Below are positions 34,504 to 49,744 of a stretch of DNA of 64,000 nucleotides, piece by piece. Position 1 is the first letter of the stretch. Each line of letters starts with the position of its first letter. This DNA is from Gibbsiella quercinecans (GTDB taxonomy: Bacteria > Pseudomonadota > Gammaproteobacteria > Enterobacterales > Enterobacteriaceae), in assembly GCF_002291425.1 (NCBI RefSeq), contig NZ_CP014136.1:3224001-3288000 (forward strand), given 5' to 3'. Position numbers and translations under genes: made by a program. The notes below the pieces were generated by a model that worked only from the letters and a program-made list of their open reading frames with translations, was not told where the DNA came from and made no database searches.

Positions 34504-35871
34504 TCAGCGTAACAGCAGATACAGCGTTTCACCGCCGCGGGCGATGTTGAGCGCCATCACCGGCGGCTTGGCTTCCAGCACCTTACGCAGATCGGTGACG
34601 TTTTTCACCCGCTGGCGGTTAACGCCGATGATCACATCGCCTTTCTGCAGGCCGGCCTGCGCAGCCGGGCTGTCTTTGGTCACGTTGTCGATTTTCACAC
34701 CTGGATCGCCGCTCGCCAGCGCGCCGTTGCTAAGCGATGCGCCCTGCAGGGCCGGCGACAGGGTTTCGGCATTGGTACTGGCGCTTTCGCTGTTTTCCAG
34801 CGTAACGGCCACTTCCAGCGGTTTGCCATCGCGCAGCAGACCGACTTTGATGGTGGTGCCCGGCGCGGTGGTGCCCACTTTGGCACGCAGCTCGGCGAAG
34901 CTGCTCACCGGCTTGCCGTCGATGGAGATCAGGATATCGCCGGCCTTGATGCCGGCTTTCGCGGCGGCGGATTTCGGCATGACTTCGCTGACAAAGGCGC
35001 CGCGCTGGGCGGTGGTATTAAACGCTTTCGCCATTTCTGCGGTCATCTCGCTGCCCTTGATGCCCAACAGGCCGCGTTTCACTTCGCCGAACTCAATCAA
35101 CTGCTGGCTCAACTTCTGCGCCATGTTGCTTGGGATGGCAAAGCCGATGCCGACGTTGCCGCCGCTGGGCGCCAGGATGGCGGTATTGATGCCGATCAGC
35201 TCGCCGTTGAGGTTGACCAGCGCGCCGCCGGAGTTACCGCGGTTGATTGACGCATCGGTCTGGATGAAGTTTTCCAACCCTTCCAGGTTCAAACCGCTAC
35301 GCCCCAGCGCTGAAATAATGCCGGAAGTGGCGGTTTGGCCGAGGCCGAAAGGGTTACCTACGGCGACGGCGAAATCGCCGACGCGCAGCTGGTCGGAATC
35401 GGCCATCTTCACGGCGGTCAGGTTGGTGGCGCTCACCTGCAGCAGGGCAATATCCGTTTGTTCATCACGGCCGATCAGCTTGGCGTCAAACTCGCGCCCG
35501 TCGTTCAATTGCACCTTGATTTTGTCGGCGTTGTTGATCACGTGGTTGTTGGTGAGGATATAGCCTTTGGCGGAGTCGATAATTACGCCGGAACCCAGCC
35601 CTTCAAACGGGCGGGCGTTCTGCCGCTGGGTGGGGAAATTCGGGCCGAAGAAGCGTTTGAACTCTTCAGGCACCTGCTGGCTCTGTACCTGGGTGCCTTC
35701 AACATGGACGCTGACCACCGCAGGCAAGACTTTTTCCAGCATAGGCGCCAGGCTCGGCATCTGTTGCCCCTGTACGGCGACCGGCAGCGTGGCGTTGGCG
35801 GCCGGCACAGCGGCGGTGGATAAACCGATAGCCATCGCTAATGTACTAAGGATTAAAGATTTTTTATTCAT
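34504..35871 (-). CDS. degQ: DegQ, periplasmic serine endoprotease
   Basis: HtrA-family periplasmic protease/chaperone. ATG 35871 gives 455 residues, the same as E. coli DegQ, with a signal peptide ending near ANA-TLP (about 28). Catalytic triad His110 (TNNHVI), Asp140 (QTDIALLQV), Ser215 (GNSGGALVN). Two PDZ domains (about 255-345 and 365-450). The short LA loop (VPEEFKRFFGPNFPTQRQ) fits DegQ rather than DegP. Confidence 0.95.
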   Translation of the reverse strand: MNKKSLILSTLAMAIGLSTAAVPAANATLPVAVQGQQMPSLAPMLEKVLPAVVSVHVEGTQVQSQQVPEEFKRFFGPNFPTQRQNARPFEGLGSGVIIDSAKGYILTNNHVINNADKIKVQLNDGREFDAKLIGRDEQTDIALLQVSATNLTAVKMADSDQLRVGDFAVAVGNPFGLGQTATSGIISALGRSGLNLEGLENFIQTDASINRGNSGGALVNLNGELIGINTAILAPSGGNVGIGFAIPSNMAQKLSQQLIEFGEVKRGLLGIKGSEMTAEMAKAFNTTAQRGAFVSEVMPKSAAAKAGIKAGDILISIDGKPVSSFAELRAKVGTTAPGTTIKVGLLRDGKPLEVAVTLENSESASTNAETLSPALQGASLSNGALASGDPGVKIDNVTKDSPAAQAGLQKGDVIIGVNRQRVKNVTDLRKVLEAKPPVMALNIARGGETLYLLLR

Positions 35872-36044
35872 TGATGATAACTCTCTCAATACTTGCTGGT
35901 GTAATAATGATAATAGAATACAGACGACATGCTGGTGAACTCTAAGACCGTGAATTTGCGTGAAAAGTTCACCGGGTTCCGTAAAGGTCCGTAAAGGATA
36001 GCGTGACTGCGGGCGGGGGATAATCAGGCGGGCGGAAGGTAAAA

Positions 36045-36072
36045 CCCGTGGGGGAGCGAGCCCACGGGCTGA
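36045..36072 (-). terminator. Intrinsic terminator of zapG
   Basis: On the minus strand CCCGTGGG and CCCACGGG form an 8-bp stem with an 8-nt loop followed by TTTT. It lies just past the zapG stop and ahead of the degQ upstream region. Confidence 0.7.
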
Positions 36073-36082
36073 AACCGGAAGG

Positions 36083-36481
36083 TTAGTCGCGGCGCGGCTC
36101 GCCGCGCAGCAGGCCGGAGGCGCCTTCAGAGTAGTCGCGCGGCATCTCGACCGGCGCCTGATCGTTATCCGCTTCGGACTCGGTCAGGCGATAGCGGAAT
36201 GGGTTATCCTGCATCGGCAGATCCGGCAGCAGGTTATTCGAGCTTTTCGCCATGTGCTGGTACAGCTGGCGATAGTCGCGCGCCATGTTATCCAACAGCT
36301 CGGCGCTGCGGGCGAAGTGGCCAACCAGCTCCTGGCGGTATTCTTCAAGCTCGGCTTTGCTTTTATCCAGTTCGTTTTGCAGAACCTGTTGTTGACGTAA
36401 TTTACGGTTACCAAAACGCATCGCTACCGCACCGATGACGATACCGACCACCAAACCAATCAGCGCATACTCCCAGGTCAT
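36083..36481 (-). CDS. zapG: ZapG (YhcB), division/envelope biogenesis membrane protein
   Basis: Inner-membrane protein linked to the divisome and elongasome; loss affects envelope growth. 132 residues: one N-terminal helix (about 4-22, YALIGLVVGIVIGAVAMRFG), then a long coiled coil (about 28-80, QVLQNELDKSKAELEEYRQELVG region) and a Pro/acidic disordered tail. Divergent from zapE, as in E. coli. Confidence 0.93.
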   Translation of the reverse strand: MTWEYALIGLVVGIVIGAVAMRFGNRKLRQQQVLQNELDKSKAELEEYRQELVGHFARSAELLDNMARDYRQLYQHMAKSSNNLLPDLPMQDNPFRYRLTESEADNDQAPVEMPRDYSEGASGLLRGEPRRD

Positions 36482-36767
36482 GATGACTCCTATTTTGACT
36501 TCGTTGTTCCGCAGGGATTTTTCATTTAATAATGTCCACTATAACCGTTAACCTTGTCCAAGTGGAATCCTGATGCGCTTTTGCCCGCGGCTCGGCGGGG
36601 CATGGTGGTTATCGCAGTGGCGATAACGGTGGCGATAACGGTGCGAAGCAGCGCCGATAAGCGCCGAAAATTGGCAAAATAAATATTAGCCGTAATTAGA
36701 TTTCAAGATGTGGCGGAGGGCGGCATGCAGGCCGCAGCTTGAACGATAAAAGGGAAATAGGGAACAG
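36482..36767. promoter_or_regulatory. Divergent zapG-zapE intergenic region
   Basis: 286 bp. A stem GTTATCGC-AGTG-GCGATAAC (36608-36627) is followed by a second copy of the right arm (12-bp tandem GTGGCGATAACG, 36617-36640), so two alternative hairpins are possible. An AT-rich stretch AAATAAATATTAGCCGTAATTAG (about 36677-36699) is a likely promoter zone for zapE, but no clear -35/-10 pair was assigned. Confidence 0.4.
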
Positions 36768-37898
36768 ATGCAGGCACAGTCACCGTTAGCACGTTACCAG
36801 CAGGCGCTGGCGGCGGGCGAGTATCAGCCCGACGAGGTTCAGCACCAGGCCGTTACCCGCCTGGAGGGGATTTACCATGAGTTGCTACAGCGTACGCCGG
36901 CCGCACCGGCACAGGCCGCCGGGCTGCGCGGCGCGCTCAGCCGCTGGCTGGGCAAGGGCGCCCCGGCGGTGGTAACCCGCCCGGCGCAGGGGCTGTACAT
37001 GTGGGGCGGCGTCGGGCGTGGCAAAACCTGGCTGATGGATCTGTTTTTCCATAGCCTGCCGGGCGATCGCAAGCTGCGCCTGCATTTCCACCGTTTTATG
37101 CTGCGGGTTCATGAGGAACTGGCCGAGTTACAAGGGCATGAAAACCCGCTGGAGATCGTCGCCGACGGCTTTAAGGCGCAGGCCGACGTGTTGTGTTTCG
37201 ATGAGTTTTTTGTCTCGGACATTACCGATGCCATGCTGCTGGCAACGCTGTTGCAGGCGCTGTTCGCCCGCGGCATTACGCTGGTGGCGACCTCGAACAT
37301 CCCGCCCGACGATCTGTACCGCAACGGTTTGCAGCGCGCCCGTTTTCTGCCGGCGATCGCGTTGATCAATGAATTCTGTGAGGTGATGAACGTCGACGCG
37401 GGCATTGACTACCGGCTGCGTACGCTAACGCAGGCGCACCTGTATCTGGCGCCGTTGAACGCGCAAACGCGGCAGGAAATGGATCAAATGTTCCTGCGGC
37501 TGGCGGGCCGGCCTGGCGACGATGCCCCGGTGCTGACGATTAACCACCGCCCGTTACAGGCGATCCGCGCGGTAGATGGCGTGCTGGCGGTTGATTTCCA
37601 TACCCTGTGCGAAGAGGCGCGCAGCCAGCTCGACTATATTGTGCTGTCGCGGCTGTACCATAGCGTTATGCTGTACAATGTGCAGATCATGGGCACGGAG
37701 GCGGAAAACACCGCGCGGCGCTTCCTGGCGTTGGTGGACGAATTCTATGAGCGCAACGTTAAGCTGGTGATCGCCGCGGCCGCGCCGATGGCGGAAATCT
37801 ATCAGGGCACGCAGCTTAAGTTTGAATATCAACGCTGCCTGTCGCGCCTGCAAGAGATGCAGAGCGAAGCGTACCTGCAGCGCCCGCATTTGCCGTGA
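36768..37898 (+). CDS. zapE: ZapE, cell division ATPase (AFG1 family)
   Basis: Cytoplasmic P-loop ATPase that interacts with FtsZ and the Z-ring, mostly under stress. 376 residues; Walker A GGVGRGKTWLMD at about 82-93, Walker B VLCFDEFFVSD at about 142-152, sensor-like LVATSNIPPDDLYRNGLQR. Promoter-distal genes rplM and rpsI follow after a hairpin and have their own promoter. Confidence 0.95.
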   Translation: MQAQSPLARYQQALAAGEYQPDEVQHQAVTRLEGIYHELLQRTPAAPAQAAGLRGALSRWLGKGAPAVVTRPAQGLYMWGGVGRGKTWLMDLFFHSLPGDRKLRLHFHRFMLRVHEELAELQGHENPLEIVADGFKAQADVLCFDEFFVSDITDAMLLATLLQALFARGITLVATSNIPPDDLYRNGLQRARFLPAIALINEFCEVMNVDAGIDYRLRTLTQAHLYLAPLNAQTRQEMDQMFLRLAGRPGDDAPVLTINHRPLQAIRAVDGVLAVDFHTLCEEARSQLDYIVLSRLYHSVMLYNVQIMGTEAENTARRFLALVDEFYERNVKLVIAAAAPMAEIYQGTQLKFEYQRCLSRLQEMQSEAYLQRPHLP

Positions 37899-37907
37899 TC
37901 GCATGCT

Positions 37908-37927
37908 GGGCCCGCTTCTCCGGGCCC
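37908..37927 (+). terminator. Hairpin after zapE
   Basis: GGGCCCG and CGGGCCC, a 7-bp GC stem with a 6-nt loop just after the zapE stop; followed by TTTCGG, so modest termination is expected. Confidence 0.5.
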
Positions 37928-37963
37928 GTTTCGGCGATAAATGCTTTTTCAATTCAAAAACTG

Positions 37964-37993
37964 TTCGATCTTTGCAAACGACTTCTCTATAAT
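37964..37993 (+). promoter_or_regulatory. Sigma-70 promoter of rplM-rpsI
   Basis: TTCGAT (-35) and TATAAT (-10, consensus) with 18-bp spacing. It precedes a 160-nt leader of rplM. Strong -10 and location fit a ribosomal protein promoter. Confidence 0.7.
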
Positions 37994-37999
37994 CTTGCG

Positions 38000-38997
<998 letters not shown>

Positions 38998-39030
38998 TTT
39001 TTACTGCCCTGGCAGTATGGTTTACGCGAA

Positions 39031-39057
39031 AACCCGGTGTTTCACCGGGTTTTTTTA
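39031..39057 (+). terminator. Intrinsic terminator of rplM-rpsI
   Basis: AACCCGGTG-TTT-CACCGGGTT stem followed by seven T. Confidence 0.95.
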
Positions 39058-39429
39058 TGCCTGGCATTCGGCGCGCACCGCCAGAATCGATGGCGGGCGA
39101 AACAATTCAGCACGAAATGGCCGCACGGCCCCCACAAAACAGACAAAATCTGGTAAACTATTATCCACTTTTGCGCCTGTTCGCCGAGCAGTTGCCGTCA
39201 GTTTACCTCCGAGGCCGGTTTCCCCAGACCCAAGGTTTATCTGCCAGCTGCTGGCCTGCGGTCAAGAACATTCAGGATAGCAGCCTGAAATACCCGCACT
39301 GGAAGTATGACGGGTATACCCGATAGATTTCACGTGCAGCAAAGGGCAAGCGAAAGCGCCACTGCAGTCTGAAAGCTGGCGGGGAGCGTTGGCTATTCGC
39401 AGTATTTTCTAAATAACTTGGAGGTTTTC
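39058..39429. promoter_or_regulatory. rpsI-sspA intergenic region with a partial palindromic repeat
   Basis: About 370 bp with no convincing gene. Positions 39280-39317, read on the minus strand, start ATACCCGTCATACTTC and continue with a diverged match to the left arm of the repeat at 3561-3755, including GGCTGC. This looks like a decayed half element. The sspA promoter is probably between 39320 and 39415; GGAGG at 39420 is the ribosome site. Confidence 0.5.
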
Positions 39430-40071
39430 ATGGCTGTCGCTGCCAACAAACGTTCGGTAATGACGCTGTTTTCTGGCCCGACCGACATTTTTAGCCATCA
39501 AGTACGTATTGTACTGGCGGAAAAAGGTGTTAGCGTCGAGATCGAGCAGGTTGATCTGGATAACCTGCCGCAGGATCTGATTGACCTCAATCCCTACCAA
39601 ACGGTGCCTACCCTGGTTGATCGCGAGCTCACTCTGTATGAGTCCCGCATCATTATGGAATACCTTGATGAGCGCTTCCCACACCCGCCGCTGATGCCGG
39701 TTTACCCCGTTGCGCGTGGTGAAAGCCGTTTGATGATGCTGCGCATTGAGAAAAACTGGTATTCGCTGATGTACAAAATCGAGCAGAGCAACGGCCAGGA
39801 GGCAGAATCCGCCCGCCGCCAACTGCGCGAAGAACTGCTGGCGATCGCCCCGATCTTCGGCCAGACGCCGTATTTCATGAGCGAAGAGTTCAGCCTGGTG
39901 GATTGCTATCTGGCGCCGCTGCTGTGGCGTTTGCCGCAGTTGGGTATTGAGCTGAGCGGTACGGGTTCAAAAGAGCTGAAAGGCTACATGACCCGCGTCT
40001 TTGAACGCGATGCGTTCCTGGCATCCCTGACCGAAGCCGAGCGTGAAATGCGCTTGCAGACCCGGGGCTAA
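39430..40071 (+). CDS. sspA: SspA, stringent starvation protein A
   Basis: RNA-polymerase-associated, glutathione-transferase-like protein that supports stationary-phase and acid-stress gene expression. 213 residues from ATG 39430, which has GGAGG 6 bp upstream. N-terminal MAVAANKRSVMTLFSGPTD and the C-terminal LWRLPQLGIELSG and MTRVFERDAFLASLTEAE are conserved. The surface PHP motif used for sigma-70 contact (ERFPHPPLMPVYP) is present. Confidence 0.97.
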   Translation: MAVAANKRSVMTLFSGPTDIFSHQVRIVLAEKGVSVEIEQVDLDNLPQDLIDLNPYQTVPTLVDRELTLYESRIIMEYLDERFPHPPLMPVYPVARGESRLMMLRIEKNWYSLMYKIEQSNGQEAESARRQLREELLAIAPIFGQTPYFMSEEFSLVDCYLAPLLWRLPQLGIELSGTGSKELKGYMTRVFERDAFLASLTEAEREMRLQTRG

Positions 40072-40076
40072 GCGTT

Positions 40077-40571
40077 ATGGATATGTCTCAGATGACCCCG
40101 CGCCGTCCGTATCTGCTGCGGGCCTTCTATGACTGGCTGTTGGATAACAACCTGACGCCGCATTTGGTGGTTGATGTGACGCGTCCTGACGTAATGGTGC
40201 CGATGGAGTTTGCCCGCGATGGCCAGATTGTGCTGAACATTGCGCCGCGTGCGGTGGGCAATCTGCAACTGGGCGACGACGGCGTGCTGTTTAACGCCCG
40301 CTTTGGCGGCGTGCCGCGCCAGGTTTCGGTACCGATGGCCGCTGTGCTGGCGATCTACGCCCGTGAAAACGGCGCGGGCACGTTGTTCGAATCGGAGCCG
40401 GCCTATGAGGCGGGTAACGAAGCCGAAGGCAGCGCTGAAGATAGCGCGCCGGCTGATAATCTCTCGGTTATCGATGGCGATCGCCCGGATACTGGCGATG
40501 ACAATGGCCCGGATGATGAGCCGCCGCAGCCGCCGCGTGATGGCCGCCCGGCGCTGCGCGTGGTGAAGTAA
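40077..40571 (+). CDS. sspB: SspB, ClpXP adaptor
   Basis: Delivers ssrA-tagged proteins to ClpXP. 164 residues: SspB fold (1-110; RRPYLLRAFYDWLLDNNLTPHLVVDV), a variable acidic linker, and the C-terminal ClpX-docking peptide GRPALRVVK. Starts 5 bp after sspA. Confidence 0.97.
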   Translation: MDMSQMTPRRPYLLRAFYDWLLDNNLTPHLVVDVTRPDVMVPMEFARDGQIVLNIAPRAVGNLQLGDDGVLFNARFGGVPRQVSVPMAAVLAIYARENGAGTLFESEPAYEAGNEAEGSAEDSAPADNLSVIDGDRPDTGDDNGPDDEPPQPPRDGRPALRVVK

Positions 40572-40604
40572 CGCTTTGCTACCGCTCGTTTTTCCAGACG
40601 ACAG

Positions 40605-40632
40605 AACGGCCCAACACGGGGCCGTTTTTTTT
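40605..40632 (+). terminator. Intrinsic terminator of sspAB
   Basis: AACGGCC and GGCCGTT stem with a CAACACGG-type loop followed by eight T, just after sspB. Confidence 0.88.
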
Positions 40633-40649
40633 GCCTTCAGGCCGGCGGT

Positions 40650-41426
40650 TTAGCCGATCAATACCCGTGGCAAATCGCGCTTGAGCGCCGCGAAAGCCGG
40701 CTGCTTGTCGGCGTTGCTATCGGTAATCAATAGCGCGATCTCACTCGGCGTGGCGTAAACCATTCGGCTGGTTGCGCCGAGCTTGCTGTGATCGGCCAGC
40801 AGCACCAGTTGGTTTGCCTGTTGCGCCATCGCCCGTGCAATGGCGGCTTCATATGGGTGGAAGCTGGTGGCGCCGCTGCGGGCGTCGATCCCTACCGGGG
40901 AAAGCATCGCTACGTCGGCGCGGTAGCGGTAAATCTCGTTGACTGTAAGATCGCCGCGCGTTTCTTTGGCTCCGGCCTGCATGCTGCCGCCGAGCAGGAT
41001 CACCGTGTTTTTCATCGCTTCATATTCTTCGGTGGCGCTCAACACCAGCGCCGCATTGAGGCTATTGGTAATGATGGTGATGCCGGCCAGTGAACGCAGT
41101 TCTTCGGCCAGCATGGTGGTGGTGCTGCCGGCATCGATAAACAGCGTCTGGCCTGGGTGCAGTAACTGCGCCGCCGCCCTGGCGATGGCGCGCTTTTCTT
41201 TGGCCTGCACGGTGCTGCGTACGTTAAGCGGCAGCTCCGGCGCCGTATCTACCGCCACGATCCCGCCGTGAACGCGCCGCGCTGCCCCTTGCGATTCAAG
41301 CTCAATAATGTCGCGCCGGGCGGTTTCGCGTGAAATACCCAGCTCTTTGATAATTTGTTCCGTACTCACCTGGTTGAGCGTGGTGAGTAGGGCACGGATG
41401 CGATGCAATCGGGTTTCCTGCAGCAT
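40650..41426 (-). CDS. DeoR-family transcriptional regulator
   Basis: 258-residue regulator: N-terminal HTH_DeoR (about 5-58; VSTEQIIKELGISRETARRDIIELE and RRVHGG) and C-terminal DeoRC sensor domain (about 75-235) with IDAGSTTTMLAEEL and ILLGGSM, which usually binds a phosphorylated sugar or related phospho-metabolite. It is divergent from the class III aminotransferase at 41713 across a 286-bp region, so that gene is its likeliest target. It is convergent with sspB. The ligand is unknown. Confidence 0.9.
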   Translation of the reverse strand: MLQETRLHRIRALLTTLNQVSTEQIIKELGISRETARRDIIELESQGAARRVHGGIVAVDTAPELPLNVRSTVQAKEKRAIARAAAQLLHPGQTLFIDAGSTTTMLAEELRSLAGITIITNSLNAALVLSATEEYEAMKNTVILLGGSMQAGAKETRGDLTVNEIYRYRADVAMLSPVGIDARSGATSFHPYEAAIARAMAQQANQLVLLADHSKLGATSRMVYATPSEIALLITDSNADKQPAFAALKRDLPRVLIG

Positions 41427-41712
41427 AGTTCTTCTTCAGTTGGTGAGCGCGCGTTGCCCTTTGCGGGGTATTGGGTGATTTTGTGCTTTTTTGTTGCTGT
41501 TTTGCAAAAGGTTTTTTTAGCCGCTTTGCCGCGCTGCCAGCGGTGGCACTGATCCAAAAAAGTGCAATGCCACGCCCTGCTTTTGTGCATTAATATGTAG
41601 TTGTGTATTTTATTGCATTTTAATAAAAATACGCCATGATAGTGGGCAGATGAGGGTACTGACGATCCTTTGTTCTCAAATCCGCTTTACACCACTTTGA
41701 ATGGGAGTGACC
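41427..41712. promoter_or_regulatory. Divergent deoR-type/aminotransferase control region
   Basis: 286 bp. A possible promoter for the aminotransferase is TTGCAT (41613-41618), 16 bp, CATGAT (41635-41640). TTTTGTGC recurs at about 41472 and 41581 and is followed by T/A-rich bases in both cases; these direct repeats are candidate operators for the DeoR-type protein. A GGGAG stands 6 bp ahead of the aminotransferase ATG. Confidence 0.4.
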
Positions 41713-43056
41713 ATGGCAACGCGTTCAACCATCATGGATACCAACAGTTTTCGCGCCGAGCATGCGGACGAACTGGATGCTGACATTCGCAAATTGACCG
41801 ACAAGCGCCAGCAGGTTCTGGGGGAATCGTATCGGCTGTTTTACCGTAACCCGGTGCACCTGGTGCGCGGCAAAGGCCAGTATCTGTGGGATGCCGCCGG
41901 TAATCAGTATCTTGACGTGTATAACAACGTCGCCAGTATCGGCCACTGCCATCCGGCGGTGATTGAGGCGGTGCAGCAGCAAATGATGCAGCTCAACACC
42001 CATACCCGTTATCTGCATGAGCGCATCCTGGATTATTCAGAAGCGCTGTTGGCCACCATGCCGGCAGAGATCGATCGCGCGATGTATATGTGCACCGGCT
42101 CGGAAGCCAACGATCTGGCGATCCGTGTTGCGCGCGCTTACAGCGGCGGCACCGGCATCATCGTCAGCCAGGAGGCTTACCACGGCACCAGTGATTTAAC
42201 CTCCGGGGCTTCACCGGCGCTGGGCAGCGGCCAGGCATTGGCGCCCACCACCCGCCTGGTGCCGCCGCCTGATCGTTACCGCGTTGGCGCCGCGGATTTG
42301 GGCGCATGGTTTGCCAATGAGATCCAAAAGCAAATTGACGATATGGCCGCGCACGGCATCAAGTTCGCCGGTTTCCTGGCGGATTCCATTTTCTCTTCCG
42401 ACGGCGTGCTGCCGGGCCCGAAAGGCTTCTTGCAGCAGGCGGTGGACGTGGTGCATAAAAACGGCGGTATTTTCATTGCTGATGAAGTGCAGCCGGGCTT
42501 TGCCCGTACCGGTGATGCCTTCTGGGGTTTTGCCCGCCACGGCGTGGTGCCGGATATTGTGACCACCGGTAAACCGATGGGTAACGGCATTCCGGTGTCG
42601 GCGCTGCTGGCTAAAAATACCGTGCTTTCGGCTTTTAGCGATCAAATCCCTTACTTCAATACTTTTGGCGGCAACCCGGTGGCGATGGCCGCTGCGCAGG
42701 CCGTGCTACAGGTGATTAAAGACGAAGGTTTGCAGGAGCATAGCCGGGTTGTCGGCGAAGAGTTGCTGGCGGCACTGCGTACGTTGATGGACAAATATGC
42801 ATGCGTGGGTGATGTGCGTGGCGCCGGGTTGTTCATTGGCTTTGAGCTGGTCAGCGATCGTGAAACGAAAACGCCGGACAAACAGCTGGCGCTGGATCTG
42901 ATCGAAAAGCTGCGTGAAAACCGGGTGCTGACCTCGGTTGCCGGGCCGTACGGCAACGTGCTGAAACTGCGCCCGCCGTTGGCTTTCCAGCGCGAGGATA
43001 TCGACTGGCTGGTCGGGGCGCTGGATAAATCGCTGGCGGCGCTCAACGCGGTGTAA
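41713..43056 (+). CDS. Class III PLP aminotransferase family protein (AGXT2/phospho-lyase-like)
   Basis: 447 residues from ATG 41713 (GGGAG upstream); an in-frame ATG at 41701 lies within the ribosome site. PLP fold type I: TGSEANDLAIRVARAY (128-143) binds the cofactor phosphate, ADEVQPGFARTG contains Asp257 that pairs with the pyridine nitrogen, and Lys287 in TTGKPMGNGIP is the Schiff-base lysine. The sequence style (SIGHCHPAVIEAVQ, NTHTRYLHERI) is that of the AGXT2 and ethanolamine-phosphate phospho-lyase branch rather than ArgD or GabT. Substrate is not known. Regulation by the divergent DeoR-type gene is likely; that regulator family usually senses phosphorylated metabolites, which would suit a phospho-lyase. 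Confidence 0.85.
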   Translation: MATRSTIMDTNSFRAEHADELDADIRKLTDKRQQVLGESYRLFYRNPVHLVRGKGQYLWDAAGNQYLDVYNNVASIGHCHPAVIEAVQQQMMQLNTHTRYLHERILDYSEALLATMPAEIDRAMYMCTGSEANDLAIRVARAYSGGTGIIVSQEAYHGTSDLTSGASPALGSGQALAPTTRLVPPPDRYRVGAADLGAWFANEIQKQIDDMAAHGIKFAGFLADSIFSSDGVLPGPKGFLQQAVDVVHKNGGIFIADEVQPGFARTGDAFWGFARHGVVPDIVTTGKPMGNGIPVSALLAKNTVLSAFSDQIPYFNTFGGNPVAMAAAQAVLQVIKDEGLQEHSRVVGEELLAALRTLMDKYACVGDVRGAGLFIGFELVSDRETKTPDKQLALDLIEKLRENRVLTSVAGPYGNVLKLRPPLAFQREDIDWLVGALDKSLAALNAV

Positions 43057-43087
43057 GCCAACGCGGCCATGTTTGCCAGGCGATAAA

Positions 43088-43120
43088 AAAATGCCAGTCA
43101 GCACAACTGACTGGCATTTT
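43088..43120. terminator. Bidirectional terminator between aminotransferase gene and gltD
   Basis: AAAATGCCAGTCAG-CACAA-CTGACTGGCATTTT: perfect 14-bp stem with A/T flanks on both strands, placed between convergent genes. Confidence 0.93.
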
Positions 43121-43146
43121 CGTTAGCGCAGGCAGGCTTTGCCGGC

Positions 43147-49039
<5,893 letters not shown>

Positions 49040-49744
49040 AATCAGTGAACCTCCCCAGGCTCTGTGCGACTCCCATAGCCGGTTTACGAGCTGCCTTCTT
49101 ATATCCGGGCGGCTGTCAGGCGGCGCTATTTCTAACGCCCATCAGCACGTTTGCCCTTCGTTAGCAGCCTCTCGTGACGGCTATCACAAGTGGTTAATGA
49201 CTTGTTTTCAGAGGGAGTCTTAAATTACTGCATAAATATGACGAGACGACGTGATCTTTGTCCGTCTAGAAAGCTTCCAGTGGACTTCCAACTTAGCGAG
49301 AAAGATTACGCAGGTCAAATATAGGGGTAAATGGCGCTTGCAGACGAAGAATGGCAGTTAATGGATTGAAAATTATATTATTTACCACCTGTTTTATGCT
49401 TATGAGTTATTGGTACAAGTAGATGGAAATGTGAACTGTATCACTATAGTGCAAGCCCTGAATCTCTGCACCATGCTAGTGCGAATGGGAATGGTGGCGT
49501 TTTATGCTGATAAACTCAATTTGGACGATTTTTGTCACTGTTTTTAATGCCGTTGTCATATTGGCCGCCATACCCCACGCAAAATTAAAAAAATCATTGC
49601 GCGTTAAATGCGTTTATTTGCATTTACATTGAATGATTATTCATTCGCATTTTTCGGCGGTAAGGCAGGTTGATCTCTGTCATCGCGGGAAAAGCCGTTT
49701 GTCATTAGCATCGGCGGCTTTGAATATAAAGAGCGCTCAAAATT
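49040..49744. promoter_or_regulatory. gltB-yhcC divergent intergenic region
   Basis: 705 bp without a gene. On the minus strand TTGACC (49318-49313) and TAAGTT (49295-49290) with 17-bp spacing are a possible gltB promoter, giving a leader of about 240 nt. Two dyads resembling NtrC sites lie at 49438-49454 (TTGCACTATAGTGATAC on the minus strand) and 49467-49483 (TGCACC-N5-AGTGCG). I found no sigma-54 GG-N10-GC element on either strand. The segment near 49580-49635 is AT-rich and is the likely promoter zone of yhcC. Confidence 0.45.

Noticed and set aside
49481-49560. Possible sigma-54 promoter near the NtrC-like dyads
   Set aside because: All GG doublets on both strands were checked; none has GC at the required 10-bp spacing (the nearest has 8 or 11).
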